Shown: positions 17,113 to 25,497, counted from the first letter of the stretch. The stretch: DNA of 64,000 nt from Halobellus limi (GCF_004799685.1 NZ_CP031314.1:62001-126000); one strand, 5' to 3'. Notes: generated by a model from the sequence alone, not told the origin. Program-made: numbers and translations.

Positions 17113-17433
17113 ATGACCAACTTCAAACTCGGCCGGTGGCTGCTCGTGGCGCTCGCGATTGTCGGACTCGCGTTCGCCGCACCGGCAGTCAGCGCACACG
17201 ACAACGCAACGACCGCTGACGACGCGCCTACGGACAATGCCACCGCAGATGAATGGGCCACTTGGATGGAGGCACAGATGACCGAACACATGGGCCCGGG
17301 TAGCGTCGAGTGGATGGAGTCGCACATGGGTGTGACCGTCGACGAGATGGCCCAGGACATGGCTGACGGGGAATACCACGACGGGGCTGACGACGGCTAC
17401 AACGGCGGGATGTACGGGCAGGGCCACTGCTGA
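17113..17433 (+). CDS. Small secreted Met/Asp-rich protein
   Basis: A 106-residue protein with a signal peptide (basic start, hydrophobic core, VSA-HD cleavage near residue 28). The mature part is acidic with many Met, His and Trp residues and ends in GGMYGQGHC. It may bind copper outside the cell, but the family is not recognised. It is followed by three further small metal-type genes on the same strand, and the GGAGAGAGACA before the ATG could be its ribosome-binding site. Confidence 0.6.
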   Translation: MTNFKLGRWLLVALAIVGLAFAAPAVSAHDNATTADDAPTDNATADEWATWMEAQMTEHMGPGSVEWMESHMGVTVDEMAQDMADGEYHDGADDGYNGGMYGQGHC

Positions 17434-17490
17434 CGGCTCTGGCCGTTTCGATCGCTCCAATCGAACACCACAACTCACCAACGCAAGATA

Positions 17491-17844
17491 ATGACGCAAC
17501 TCACCACTCACATCGGACGCACTGCTCGGCGACTCGCGATCCTCGCCGTCCCGCTGCTAGTTGCGGCGACTGGACCGGCTGTTGCCCACGGTAGTGGGAG
17601 CTACGGCGGCGGCATGATGGGGGGCGGCTGGGGCCTCTTCGGTGGAGCGATGGGGCTCTGGGGGTTCCTCTGGATGGGGCTCCTCATCGCCGTTCCGCTC
17701 TACATTGTCTATGCGCTCCTCAATCGAGGCTCCGGTGGGAACGAAGAGCAGTCGCTGTCGGTTCTCCGTGAGCGCTACGCCCGCGGAGAGCTCTCGGATG
17801 ACGAATTCGATCGGCGGCGAGAACAGCTCGAACGCACCGGATGA
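17491..17844 (+). CDS. Small membrane protein with C-terminal SHOCT domain
   Basis: A 117-residue protein with a signal-like helix, a Gly/Met/Trp-rich segment (GSYGGGMMGGGWG), a second membrane helix, then a cytosolic SHOCT domain (VLRERYARGELSDDEFDRRRE). SHOCT is a short domain of unclear function, often at the C-terminus of membrane proteins. The same layout recurs at 18360 and 37268, and fused to a cupredoxin at 19165. A 21-base palindrome (17845-17865) follows the stop. Confidence 0.75.
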   Translation: MTQLTTHIGRTARRLAILAVPLLVAATGPAVAHGSGSYGGGMMGGGWGLFGGAMGLWGFLWMGLLIAVPLYIVYALLNRGSGGNEEQSLSVLRERYARGELSDDEFDRRREQLERTG

Positions 17845-17865
17845 CTGGAGCAGCTGCTGTTCCAG
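17845..17865 (+). terminator. Palindrome right after the SHOCT gene stop
   Basis: CTGGAGCAGC (17845-17854) pairs with GCTGTTCCAG (17856-17865) at 9 of 10 positions. No T-run follows, so termination is only possible. Confidence 0.3.
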
Positions 17866-17939
17866 CCGATACATCATATTCCCAACGGCCGCCGTTGCGG
17901 CACCCAACCGTTAACCCCGTAGACGGGGTATGATACTTC

Positions 17940-18356
17940 ATGGAATACACAATACAGACTTCAGTCACCGGTGAGTTCGACGACGTCGTCGACACGACGA
18001 TTGCGGCGCTCAAAGACGAAGGATTCGGCGTCCTCTGTGACATCGACGTCCAAGCGACGCTCGAGGAGAAACTCGGCGAGGAGTTTCGACAGTACTGCAT
18101 CCTCGGTGCGTGCAACCCGGGGCTGGCACACGAGGGCCTGAACGAAGAGATCGAACTCGGCGCACTCCTCCCGTGTAACGTCATTGTCTACGAAACCGAC
18201 GGCGGCGAGGTCATGGTGAGTGCCGTCGACCCACAACAGCTCGTCGGCATCGCCGACAACGAGGCACTCGACTCGATCGCGAACGAGGTCCACGACCGGT
18301 TCGAACGCGTTCTCGCCAGCGTCGCGGACGAACTCGAATCATCGACCGAGATCTGA
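17940..18356 (+). CDS. DUF302-family protein
   Basis: A 138-residue soluble protein matching DUF302: an N-terminal FDDVVDTTIAALKDEGFGVL, then EEFRQYCILGACNPGLAHEGL, then LLPCNVIVYE. It contains the Cys residues usual in family members near heavy-metal genes. GTTAACC around 17912 lies about 27 bases before the ATG, which fits a leaderless start. The gene is joined to the SHOCT gene downstream by a three-base gap. Function unknown; the domain is often linked to metal stress. Confidence 0.8.
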   Translation: MEYTIQTSVTGEFDDVVDTTIAALKDEGFGVLCDIDVQATLEEKLGEEFRQYCILGACNPGLAHEGLNEEIELGALLPCNVIVYETDGGEVMVSAVDPQQLVGIADNEALDSIANEVHDRFERVLASVADELESSTEI

Positions 18357-18359
18357 ACC

Positions 18360-18713
18360 ATGACATCATCAAACCAACTCGACACCACAACCATCGTCCT
18401 CCTCATCCTCGGGGCGATCATCGTCCTCCCCTTGCTCACGATGGGGATGGGATTCGGCGGGATGATGGGATACGGTGGAATGATGGGTGGATACGGGACG
18501 ACCAGCGGCTGGTGGCCACTCGTCGGGATGCTCGTCCAGCTGGTCTTCCTCCTCCTCCTGCTCGGTGGCGGATATCTCGTCTTCCGTCGCGTGACGGCAT
18601 CGCAGTCGTCGCGGAATCCCGCAATGGAGGAGCTGCGTATGGCATACGCCCGCGGAGATCTCACCGAGGAAGAGTTCGAGGCGCGTCGGAACAAGCTCGA
18701 ACGCTCGGAGTGA
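18360..18713 (+). CDS. Small membrane protein with C-terminal SHOCT domain
   Basis: A 117-residue protein with two membrane helices separated by a Gly/Met-rich segment (GMGFGGMMGYGGMMGGYG) and a SHOCT tail (MEELRMAYARGDLTEEEFEARR). Three bases after the DUF302 stop, so translation is probably coupled. Met-rich loops suggest copper contact; this is inference. Confidence 0.75.
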   Translation: MTSSNQLDTTTIVLLILGAIIVLPLLTMGMGFGGMMGYGGMMGGYGTTSGWWPLVGMLVQLVFLLLLLGGGYLVFRRVTASQSSRNPAMEELRMAYARGDLTEEEFEARRNKLERSE

Positions 18714-18754
18714 CGGTCCGACCACCAACCTCCGGCGTTACTCACGTCCGGCCC

Positions 18755-18767
18755 CTTGGAATCCGAA
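18755..18767. promoter_or_regulatory. TTGGAWTCCAA-like site upstream of thioredoxin/cupredoxin operon
   Basis: CTTGGAATCCGAA matches the motif at 10 of 11 positions and lies about 76 bases before the ATG at 18837, some 50 bases upstream of the TATA-like CTAAAAG at 18809-18815. Confidence 0.5.
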
Positions 18768-18808
18768 ATCTGTGACCCTCACAGCTTTCGGATGTGAATA
18801 GAAGTGTG

Positions 18809-18815
18809 CTAAAAG
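18809..18815 (+). promoter_or_regulatory. TATA box of a leaderless transcript
   Basis: CTAAAAG lies about 27 bases before the thioredoxin ATG at 18837, so transcription should start at the first codon. Confidence 0.45.
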
Positions 18816-18836
18816 CATAAGACCATACTAGCTACT

Positions 18837-19145
18837 ATGACGGAAGTTATCCTGTTCACACAGGAGACTTGTGGAGCGTGCGCAACGCAGCGAGAGAAAA
18901 ACGAGGGTATCGAAGATGCGTATCCGGATGTCGAGTTCCGGGAGGTCGACATCCAGACCGATCTGGAGACGGCCGAGGAGTACGGTGTCCGAAAGACGCC
19001 AACGACGCTCGTGTATGCAAACGGGGAACAGACGGCCGAGTTCATCGGCATCGTCGACCGGGACGAATTGGAGGCTGCCATCGAGAGCGCCGGCCAGCAA
19101 TCGCCCGGACTCACGAACCGGCTCGCCAGCATCATCCGTGGATAA
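18837..19145 (+). CDS. Thioredoxin-fold protein with CGAC motif
   Basis: A 102-residue thioredoxin-like protein with the redox motif ETCGACATQ near residue 10, the cis-Pro segment GVRKTPTTLVYANG, and a C-terminal helix. It is first in a two-gene unit with the membrane cupredoxin 19 bases downstream; a disulfide or metal-delivery role for that partner is plausible. A motif copy lies upstream. Confidence 0.8.
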   Translation: MTEVILFTQETCGACATQREKNEGIEDAYPDVEFREVDIQTDLETAEEYGVRKTPTTLVYANGEQTAEFIGIVDRDELEAAIESAGQQSPGLTNRLASIIRG

Positions 19146-19164
19146 CAGAAGCCAACCAGCTACA

Positions 19165-19911
19165 ATGACAGACTACAGTAGACGCCAGTTCCTGGGAGCG
19201 CTCGGTGCTGGCACAGTCGCGAGTGCGGGATTCACCCAACCAGTCGCCGCACAGGAGACGCCCGTCGTGAAGATGGGCAACAACTACTTCGACCCGATCG
19301 GGCTCCACGTCGAACCTGGCACGACCGTCCGCTTCGAGATAGCAGCCGGAGCTCACTCGGCGACGGCCTATCCGGACCGCGTTCCCGCCGACGCCACCGC
19401 CTTCGACAGCGGGACCATCTCGCAGGGGAGCTTCGAGCACACGTTCGAGGTGCCCGGAACGTACGACTACTACTGCATCCCTCACAAGACGGTCGGCATG
19501 GTCGGTCGCATCGTCGTTGGTAGCCCTGGCGGTCCAGCTGAAGACAGCCCGATCCCGGACGGCGAGGTCCCAGACAGCGAAACGATCGTCCAGAACGGCG
19601 CCGTTGCCGTCGGCTCGGACGTCGACGGCAGTGGGAGTACCGATGGCGGAATGATGGGTCCAGGGATGATGCACGGCCGGAACGGTGGATGGTTCGGTGG
19701 GCTGCCGTTCGTCGGCGGGGCACTCGGGATGCTGGGGCTGGTCGGCGGCTTCCTCTACTGGGCAATGGGTCGAGGCGATGCACCTCCAGAGAGTGACGAT
19801 TCCGCTATGGAAACCCTCCAACGTCGTTACGCACGAGGCGAGATCGACGAAGAAGAGTTCCAGAAGCGTCGTGAACGGTTGGAGACTGGGAGTGAAGACC
19901 CATCTCGGTAA
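19165..19911 (+). CDS. Tat-exported cupredoxin (halocyanin-like) fused to a membrane/SHOCT tail
   Basis: A 248-residue protein. It starts with a twin-arginine signal (SRRQFLGALGAGTVA), then a plastocyanin-type fold (about 35-115) with blue-copper ligands His in GAHSATAY, and Cys, His and Met in CIPHKTVGM. A Ser/Gly/Met-rich linker (GGMMGPGMMHG) and a membrane helix follow, and then a cytosolic SHOCT domain (LQRRYARGEIDEEEFQKRRE). The fusion of a cupredoxin to a SHOCT tail is unusual and links this protein to the separate SHOCT proteins nearby. I chose the ATG at 19165, which directly precedes the signal peptide. Confidence 0.85.
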   Translation: MTDYSRRQFLGALGAGTVASAGFTQPVAAQETPVVKMGNNYFDPIGLHVEPGTTVRFEIAAGAHSATAYPDRVPADATAFDSGTISQGSFEHTFEVPGTYDYYCIPHKTVGMVGRIVVGSPGGPAEDSPIPDGEVPDSETIVQNGAVAVGSDVDGSGSTDGGMMGPGMMHGRNGGWFGGLPFVGGALGMLGLVGGFLYWAMGRGDAPPESDDSAMETLQRRYARGEIDEEEFQKRRERLETGSEDPSR

Positions 19912-20195
19912 GGCGCGGTGTCGTCGCCATTTCTACACGCCTGAGGTCCCTCGCTCAGGAGTCCTTCGAAGACCTGTTCCTACGCCGCGGCACTTCTCCG
20001 CGGAACGTAAGCCGCACTCATCGGTGCCCAGAGAACGAGGGACACAGCAGCAACCAGAGTCCACCGAACCGTTTGCCCGATCAGACGGTCGTAGTGAAAT
20101 CCGAGTCAAACTATCCAATTGAGCGAAGCTGGATATAGTGCTGTTTGGGTCTTCTCCCCTACAGTTACCGGAGTAAGTAGTCTACTGGCCTGATC
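19912..20195. other. Gap between convergent operons
   Basis: About 280 bases without a recognisable gene; several imperfect hairpins but no clear terminator. Confidence 0.4.
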
Positions 20196-20948
20196 TTACT
20201 TCTCCTGTGTAATTCGGTAGTAGACGCCGATTGTGAGGACAGCTACGAGGAGGAGGTATCCAGTAGCCCACACCAATGAGAGAGTCGTATCTACGTCCGT
20301 TGTGAGTCCGGTATCGACCATCACACGGACGGGCCAATAGCCGGGGAGTAGTTTCATCCACCATTCGGGCTCGGACTGGATGAACAGCGGATCCTGGAAG
20401 AGTCCGATATCGAGCATCGGGAGAATCAGCATTAGCCACATCCCGGCTAGGCGGTCGAAAACGGCCCCGACGAGCATCCCGATGAGACCATACGTGACCG
20501 AGACGACGAGCATCGCTGCGACGAACCACCAGAGATGCTCAGGCTGGAAATCGACGAGCATCACGCCGACTGAGACGCCGGTAACGATGAGAGTGATTGC
20601 TGCGAGGACCCCAAACCGGGCAGTGATTACCTGTCGTGCACGATAGCCGGCGACTGCCAGACGACCGTCTGTGTCTTTGGCTTCTCGCATCAGGAACAAC
20701 CCGGCGAGTCCCGCGATGAGGGCGCTCGTAATCGGCGTCATAATCACGCCGTGGACCTCAGGCATCCCTCGCATGACCGTCACCGTCTCACCGTCGACGA
20801 GCGTCCGAACCGGCATCTCGACGTCCTGGGTGACTGCGAACGCCAACGTGATGAACGAGACCGGTAGGACGACCAGTAGAGCGACGAGGACGTAGTTTCG
20901 CGCCTGTTCTTTGATGCCGATTGTGAACGCCGTTGTCGTACGACTCAT
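20196..20948 (-). CDS. ABC-2 type transporter permease
   Basis: A 250-residue protein with six membrane helices and the ABC-2 permease layout. The ATG at 20948 overlaps the stop of the upstream permease (ATGA), which decides the start. It is third in an operon of ATPase and two permeases, so the complex probably has one ATPase type and two different permease subunits. Substrate unknown; the setting suggests an exporter. Confidence 0.8.
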   Translation of the reverse strand: MSRTTTAFTIGIKEQARNYVLVALLVVLPVSFITLAFAVTQDVEMPVRTLVDGETVTVMRGMPEVHGVIMTPITSALIAGLAGLFLMREAKDTDGRLAVAGYRARQVITARFGVLAAITLIVTGVSVGVMLVDFQPEHLWWFVAAMLVVSVTYGLIGMLVGAVFDRLAGMWLMLILPMLDIGLFQDPLFIQSEPEWWMKLLPGYWPVRVMVDTGLTTDVDTTLSLVWATGYLLLVAVLTIGVYYRITQEK

Positions 20949-21682
20949 GCGGACCACCCACCACTGGTGCGCATCGTCACTCCGAACACTGCGGTGACGA
21001 GTACAAGCAGGACTAGCAGGTATCCGGCGACGAAGCCGAGATCACCCGTCGTATATGTGCCTTGGAACATCGCCTCCTGAAGGAGTTCCTTTGGATGATA
21101 GAGCGGGAAGTATTCCACGAACTCGGGAACGTCGGCGGCCAGCGGACTGTCGCCACTGAGGAACGCATCCATCATTGCAAGGAACACCACGACGAGCGAG
21201 CCTTCGAACAGTCGTGGAAGGAGCGCCCCGACGAGTGCGCCAAGAAACGCATAGACGAGGCCGGCAAGTACGAGGAATACGAACGTCAGGACAGGGGCTC
21301 CCGGTGAAATCGTCAGCCAGAGAACGCCGTAGTTTACGGCAGCCACGACAACGGTCACTCCTCCGAGCGCCGCTAATCGAGTCGCAAGCAGTGTTCGGGG
21401 TGGATAGCCTGTCTGAACGAGTCGCCGATCGGCTGCACGCGCACTAATCATCTGCGCGAGTCCCATCAGGCCGGCAATGATGGCGACCCCGAATATCGCT
21501 CCGAGAAGGCGACCTAGCTCGATCGGAATCGCCTCGACCGTCGGCATACTTGGTAACCCAGCCATTGCTTGTCCCCAGCCTTCGATAACGACAATCGGAA
21601 GGAGAAGTGCTAGGACAACATTCAGGGGGGTTCTGAGGAAGGTGGAGACGTTCGCCCGAATCCCCGTCCAAACCCTATTCAT
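20945..21682 (-). CDS. ABC-2 type transporter permease
   Basis: A 245-residue polytopic protein with six helices. An in-frame codon at 21715 would add residues, but the ATG at 21682 overlaps the ATPase stop in the arrangement ATGAATAG, so I prefer it. It pairs with the permease immediately downstream, with which it shares weak layout similarity. Substrate unknown. Confidence 0.8.
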   Translation of the reverse strand: MNRVWTGIRANVSTFLRTPLNVVLALLLPIVVIEGWGQAMAGLPSMPTVEAIPIELGRLLGAIFGVAIIAGLMGLAQMISARAADRRLVQTGYPPRTLLATRLAALGGVTVVVAAVNYGVLWLTISPGAPVLTFVFLVLAGLVYAFLGALVGALLPRLFEGSLVVVFLAMMDAFLSGDSPLAADVPEFVEYFPLYHPKELLQEAMFQGTYTTGDLGFVAGYLLVLLVLVTAVFGVTMRTSGGWSA

Positions 21683-22406
21683 CGGTCTCTTCCCCCCGTT
21701 CACTGGCCGTTGCATCAGTCTCGCCTTCCTGGTCAGTCACGTCGTAGACCTGTCCGTCACGAACCTCATAGATGCGGTCGAGACGACTTTGCTCTTCGAT
21801 CAGGTGTGAAATCATCGTGACAGCTGTTCCGTCGGCAGCGAGTTCCTCGGCGAGATCCCAGAACGTGAGATACGTTTCCCAGTCGAATCCAGTGTAGGGC
21901 TCGTCCAGCATGAGGACGTCCGGATCGTGCATCAGGGCGATACTGAGATTGATTTTCTGCCGGTTTCCACCACTGAGTTGGTCGATTCGGTAGTCAAGGT
22001 ACTGCTCGAAATCGAGTTTCGACGCCAAGCGGTGTTTGGCCTCGTCGATTTCTTCGGCGGTCATTCCGTATCCGGAACCGAACAGTCGGAACGTCTCTCC
22101 GACCGTCAAGCGGTCGTAAAGCAGTGGTTCCTGTGGACACCAGCCAACGGTTCCCGTCCGTTCGACTGTTCCGGAATCCTGTTCGAGGACACCGACGAGG
22201 ATGTTCATGAGCGTGGATTTGCCCGACCCGTTCGCGCCGACGATCCCGACGATTTCCCCCGTCCGAATTTCGAGATCGGCATCGGTGAGGACGGTCACTG
22301 ACCGCGTAAATGGAAAACTCGATCCGTACGTTTTTTCAATCTCATTAGCACGGACGAGTACCTTGTTGCTTGTAGCTTCTCCTTTGGTGGTTGTGGACGC
22401 TTCCAT
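21675..22406 (-). CDS. ABC transporter ATP-binding protein
   Basis: A 243-residue ATPase with Walker A GANGSGKST, the signature LSGGN, Walker B VLMLDEP and the His switch near MISHL. The ATG at 22406 is preferred over the GTG at 22418, which starts MYTPMEAS. It is first in the operon with two permeases. It lies close to the Lrp-TRASH regulator at 22508, but no operator copy of the motif is seen directly upstream. Confidence 0.85.
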   Translation of the reverse strand: MEASTTTKGEATSNKVLVRANEIEKTYGSSFPFTRSVTVLTDADLEIRTGEIVGIVGANGSGKSTLMNILVGVLEQDSGTVERTGTVGWCPQEPLLYDRLTVGETFRLFGSGYGMTAEEIDEAKHRLASKLDFEQYLDYRIDQLSGGNRQKINLSIALMHDPDVLMLDEPYTGFDWETYLTFWDLAEELAADGTAVTMISHLIEEQSRLDRIYEVRDGQVYDVTDQEGETDATASERGEETDE

Positions 22407-22507
22407 AGGTGTATACACACGCTTCTAATTCACTGCGATTACTGTTTCAAATCAAAACTATTTGCAGCAAACTCGTAAGCAATCAGGAATTGAGTATACA
22501 GCTAATG

Positions 22508-23110
22508 CTAGACTCTAAGCATCAGATTTCTCTTGACTTTCTGTACCCTATACGTTGTTTCACAGTTCTCACTGCAAAACTGCTGGAGTGAACCACCGAC
22601 ACGGGTGGCTAGTCCGTCTTCACCGACAGTAGTTCCGCAATTTGCACATTTGAGTGCGGATTCAGTCCCCTCGGCATACGCTGATTGAGCAGCGTTCGAC
22701 AGCAGTTGTACGTCGTATCGCCGCACGTCAGTCAGTGGTAGATATTGCTGCGCCCAGTTTCCGACTGTATTCCGCGGCGGCGTCGCAACAGCTACGATTT
22801 CGCCCTCCGCAGTTGTGAATACGTGTTCTACGGCTGGGGTCTCGAGGATCGATTCTCGAAGAGAATCCGTCTTTCCGAGCTCAGGCTGGAGGCGTACCAT
22901 GACGTGTATCCGGTTTTCGTACTGTGTGAGGTCGAGATCAACGGTGAATCGACGAATGACATCTTCTTGCTCCAACTGACGGACGCGTGCTGAAACGGAC
23001 GGGGGTGAAAGATTTACAGCCTCAGCAATAGTGCTGTAGGGTCGTCTCGCGTTCTCCGCTAAAAGACGGAGGATTTCGCGATCCGTGTCGTCAAGTTCTG
23101 GTTGGGTCAT
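22508..23110 (-). CDS. Lrp/AsnC-family regulator with TRASH metal-binding domain
   Basis: A 200-residue protein: an AsnC-type winged helix (DDTDREILRLLAENAR to about residue 60), an AsnC ligand domain, and a C-terminal TRASH domain with CANCGTT and FCSENCETTY. In Halobacterium such a Lrp-TRASH protein is known to control a copper ATPase, so metal-responsive regulation is likely. It lies 59 bases downstream of a YHS protein on the same strand. It probably controls nearby metal genes, perhaps through the palindrome at 23363. Confidence 0.85.
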   Translation of the reverse strand: MTQPELDDTDREILRLLAENARRPYSTIAEAVNLSPPSVSARVRQLEQEDVIRRFTVDLDLTQYENRIHVMVRLQPELGKTDSLRESILETPAVEHVFTTAEGEIVAVATPPRNTVGNWAQQYLPLTDVRRYDVQLLSNAAQSAYAEGTESALKCANCGTTVGEDGLATRVGGSLQQFCSENCETTYRVQKVKRNLMLRV

Positions 23111-23169
23111 CGAAAGGCGGAATGGGGGTGGGTGTGGGGGAGCTACGACGCAGGTGTGGGGTGTGACGG

Positions 23170-23310
23170 TTAGACGTACTCCTCCGGTGTCGAGGTGAAC
23201 GTCTCCTTGCAGCCCTCGGCACAGAAGTAGTACGTCTGACCGTCGTACTCAGCTGTGGCCGCCGGATCACTTTCATCGACGTCCATTCCACAGACTGGAT
23301 CAGTTGCCAT
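23170..23310 (-). CDS. 46-residue YHS-domain protein
   Basis: A small protein reading DPVCGMDVDESDPA near the start and YYFCAEGCKETFTSTPEEY near the end, i.e. the full YHS/TRASH Cys motif with four Cys-type ligands. It precedes the Lrp-TRASH gene on the same strand. Small YHS proteins are plausible metal carriers or sensors. It resembles the metal-binding segments of the permease at 14825. Confidence 0.8.
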   Translation of the reverse strand: MATDPVCGMDVDESDPAATAEYDGQTYYFCAEGCKETFTSTPEEYV

Positions 23311-23362
23311 TCGGTTTCACCCCACATCAATGGTACGAGGGCCTGAATCAAGCAATTTGTTC

Positions 23363-23375
23363 TTAGCAATCCAAA
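23363..23375. promoter_or_regulatory. TTGGAWTCCAA-like site upstream of YHS-Lrp operon
   Basis: The core at 23364-23374 matches 9 of 11 motif positions. It lies just upstream of the AT-rich AACAAATTGC (minus strand), which could be the TATA box of the YHS gene, so autoregulation by the Lrp-TRASH protein is possible. Confidence 0.35.
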
Positions 23376-23501
23376 GTCGGGATACATAGCGATTTGAGCC
23401 GTGCTGCACGGTTTGGCTTTTCTGACTCCACAATCAACGGTTAGTACCTCACAATCCCGAACTATCGTTCGAGTATACCAACGGATTCCTATCTGTGTCC
23501 T

Positions 23502-23511
23502 ATATAAATAC
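23502..23511 (+). promoter_or_regulatory. TATA box of a leaderless 12-codon ORF
   Basis: TATATAAATA ends 26 bases before the ATG at 23537, and a motif-like GGAGTCTGAA follows it at about 23514-23523. Confidence 0.45.
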
Positions 23512-23536
23512 TGGAGTCTGAACCAATTCTAAACCT

Positions 23537-23575
23537 ATGGGTCACGATCCACCACACGACAATCACGAGCAGTGA
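23537..23575 (+). CDS. 12-codon His/Asp-rich ORF, probably a gene remnant
   Basis: ATG at 23537 to TGA at 23573-23575, encoding MGHDPPHDNHEQ. It has a strong promoter in the right place but ends at once. The His-rich start resembles the N-terminus of metal ATPases such as the one at 40008, so it may be the front of a deleted gene or a tiny metal-binding peptide. Confidence 0.35.
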   Translation: MGHDPPHDNHEQ

Positions 23576-23659
23576 AGACCCCACAGGTCCATCCAAATTC
23601 GTGGATGCTCAAGCGTCGACGTGACGATCCGATTCTTTCTTGCGCCGTGCAAGTAGCAG

Positions 23660-24541
23660 TCAAGTAGTCTCTAGTTCCGCAACGAAGATAACGTGTCGCA
23701 GGAACGGCAGCGCGTGGTGAGCCTTCCGTACCTGCTCAGTAATCGCTGGGGGATCGAGATCATACGCTCCTAACAGTCGTTCAATGAGAGCCCGGAGCGG
23801 GCTCGTGAGTAGCTGGAGGTACAGCGTCGTCCACTTTCGGAAGCGTCCGACGCTGTGTTTCGTGATATCTTCGACCGCTTTGAGCTCAAAGCTCGTCTCG
23901 TCGAGAGCAGCTTTGTATCCTTCAACAGTACCCAAGGACGGCATATCCCACGCATCCGCAAATGAATCGACCAATCTCCGTTCCGTTTCAGTCACGTCTG
24001 ACTGCATCACGAGATCGGAGACTACGAGAACCCCCTCGGGTTCGAGGGTATCTGCGACTGTAGCGAAAACGCGATTCCGCTCGGGGAGGTATACGAGTGC
24101 GTCGATGGCTGTACACGCGGTAAACGAGTCCCTGGTAAACGGGAGTTGTGTCGCGTCACCGATGATGAACTCGGAATCGAGGTGCTTACCCCGTGCGTTC
24201 TCGGTTGCCATCTGGATGTTGTACGGAACGAGGTCGACACCAGTGACGTTGAAGCCGAACTGATAGGCGAGGTGGAGGGCTGGACCCCCCCGACCGCAGC
24301 CGACATCGAGGAGGCGCACTCCGTCGGTTGTGGGTAGATGCGACGCGACCCTTGAGCCGACTTCCGTGACGAGGCGACGTTGACTCGAACCGGCTATATG
24401 TGGCTGGTACCACTCCGAGTAGCCGAGATTGAGGAACTCGTCAGTATCGAACAGGAGGTCGAACGCCCGCCAGATATCGGCTCGCTCGCCGCGGTAAGAA
24501 AACTGGTCGGTGATTCGGTGGCGGAGAGTACTCTGATCCAT
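23660..24541 (-). CDS. Class I SAM-dependent methyltransferase
   Basis: A 293-residue methyltransferase with motif I VRLLDVGCGRGGPALHL, motif II VTGVDLVP, and post-motif TACTAIDALVYLP. The C-terminal 90 residues are helical, as in the UbiE/sterol methyltransferase-like group. The ATG at 24541 is chosen because it starts seven bases after the upstream gene on this strand; an upstream extension has no domain. Substrate unknown. Confidence 0.8.
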   Translation of the reverse strand: MDQSTLRHRITDQFSYRGERADIWRAFDLLFDTDEFLNLGYSEWYQPHIAGSSQRRLVTEVGSRVASHLPTTDGVRLLDVGCGRGGPALHLAYQFGFNVTGVDLVPYNIQMATENARGKHLDSEFIIGDATQLPFTRDSFTACTAIDALVYLPERNRVFATVADTLEPEGVLVVSDLVMQSDVTETERRLVDSFADAWDMPSLGTVEGYKAALDETSFELKAVEDITKHSVGRFRKWTTLYLQLLTSPLRALIERLLGAYDLDPPAITEQVRKAHHALPFLRHVIFVAELETT

Positions 24542-24548
24542 CGGCCAC

Positions 24549-24920
24549 CTACTCGAGTTCGGAAACCTCCGAATAGCAGTACTCGGATTCGTCGCAGTAC
24601 GCGAGGTCGGCACACCCGCGAGGACGCTGGTAGTCGATTCCCTTGTGCCGTCGGAGATACGTCACGTATCCGTCGTCGACGCGGTCCAGGATGTCGTGAC
24701 AGATCCACTTCTCCCTAACCCACGTAGTGCCCAGATTTCGGTACGGACACAGGAAGATCGTCCGTTCGACCGAATCAACCTGTGGCGTCTCGACGATCCG
24801 GACACCGACAAGGCGATAGGCGATGCGAAGACGGGTAACGACCGATTCTGGCGTATTCGCGCCGAGGAAAAGGACGTATGCAAGCACGTATCCGAGATCG
24901 TGGAGGAGTCGTCGAATCAT
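24549..24920 (-). CDS. Cys-rich 123-residue protein, unrecognised
   Basis: A hydrophobic N-terminus (LGYVLAYVLFLGAN) is followed by a Cys-containing part with FLCPYRNLG, WICHDILD and RGCADLAYCDESEYCYSE, i.e. six to seven Cys residues spaced like a metal or iron-sulfur site. The family is unknown to me. Co-transcribed with the methyltransferase (gap seven bases), so it may be its partner. Confidence 0.6.
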   Translation of the reverse strand: MIRRLLHDLGYVLAYVLFLGANTPESVVTRLRIAYRLVGVRIVETPQVDSVERTIFLCPYRNLGTTWVREKWICHDILDRVDDGYVTYLRRHKGIDYQRPRGCADLAYCDESEYCYSEVSELE

Positions 24921-24972
24921 TGTTTAGGGTGTCGACTGCCGTCCCAAAGTATCTTGACCAGGTGTTTTCTGT

Positions 24973-25497
24973 TCAGATTTCGGTGTACACGTCACCTGTC
25001 TTTCCGCCGCCGAGTTTGTAGACGGTGAATGTGTCGGACTTCGTCCCGCCCATCCCCGGCGATCCAGCCGGCATCCCGGGCAACGCGATGCCGTCAATCG
25101 CCGGCTCTTCCTCGAGCATCGTCGCGATAACCTCGGCAGGAACATGTCCTTCGACGACGTACTCGTCGAGGACGAGTGTGTGACAGCTCTGTAGATCCGA
25201 TGGAATACCGTGTTGGCGCTTGAGATCCGTCACGTCCTCGGTTTCGGTTTCCCCGAGCGTCGTGTCGAGCTGTTCCCGCAGGTACGACGCATATTTTCCA
25301 CAACAGCTACAGCCTGGTGAACTGTATTGTTGGGCGTTCGTCACCGCTAGCGTTCCCTCGATATCCCACTCATCCCCACTCGATGACCCCAAACAACCGG
25401 CGGTTCCGAGTGCGACTGTCGTCGCACCGACCCGTAGTAGTTCGCGACGAGTTACGGCCCGTTCCATATGCTCGTCACTTGGCTCGGAAGTATTCAA
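24973..25497 (-). CDS. DUF411 metal-binding protein, exported lipoprotein
   Basis: A 174-residue protein with a Tat-like signal (RRELLRVGATTVALGTAGC) ending in a Cys lipobox. The DUF411 domain follows: SPGCSCCGKY near residue 60, LQSCHTLVLDEYVVEGHVP, and GIALPGMPAGSPGM. DUF411 proteins occur next to copper genes and bind metal; this fits the context. An alternative ATG at 25467 gives a shorter N-region. Confidence 0.85.
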   Translation of the reverse strand: MNTSEPSDEHMERAVTRRELLRVGATTVALGTAGCLGSSSGDEWDIEGTLAVTNAQQYSSPGCSCCGKYASYLREQLDTTLGETETEDVTDLKRQHGIPSDLQSCHTLVLDEYVVEGHVPAEVIATMLEEEPAIDGIALPGMPAGSPGMGGTKSDTFTVYKLGGGKTGDVYTEI

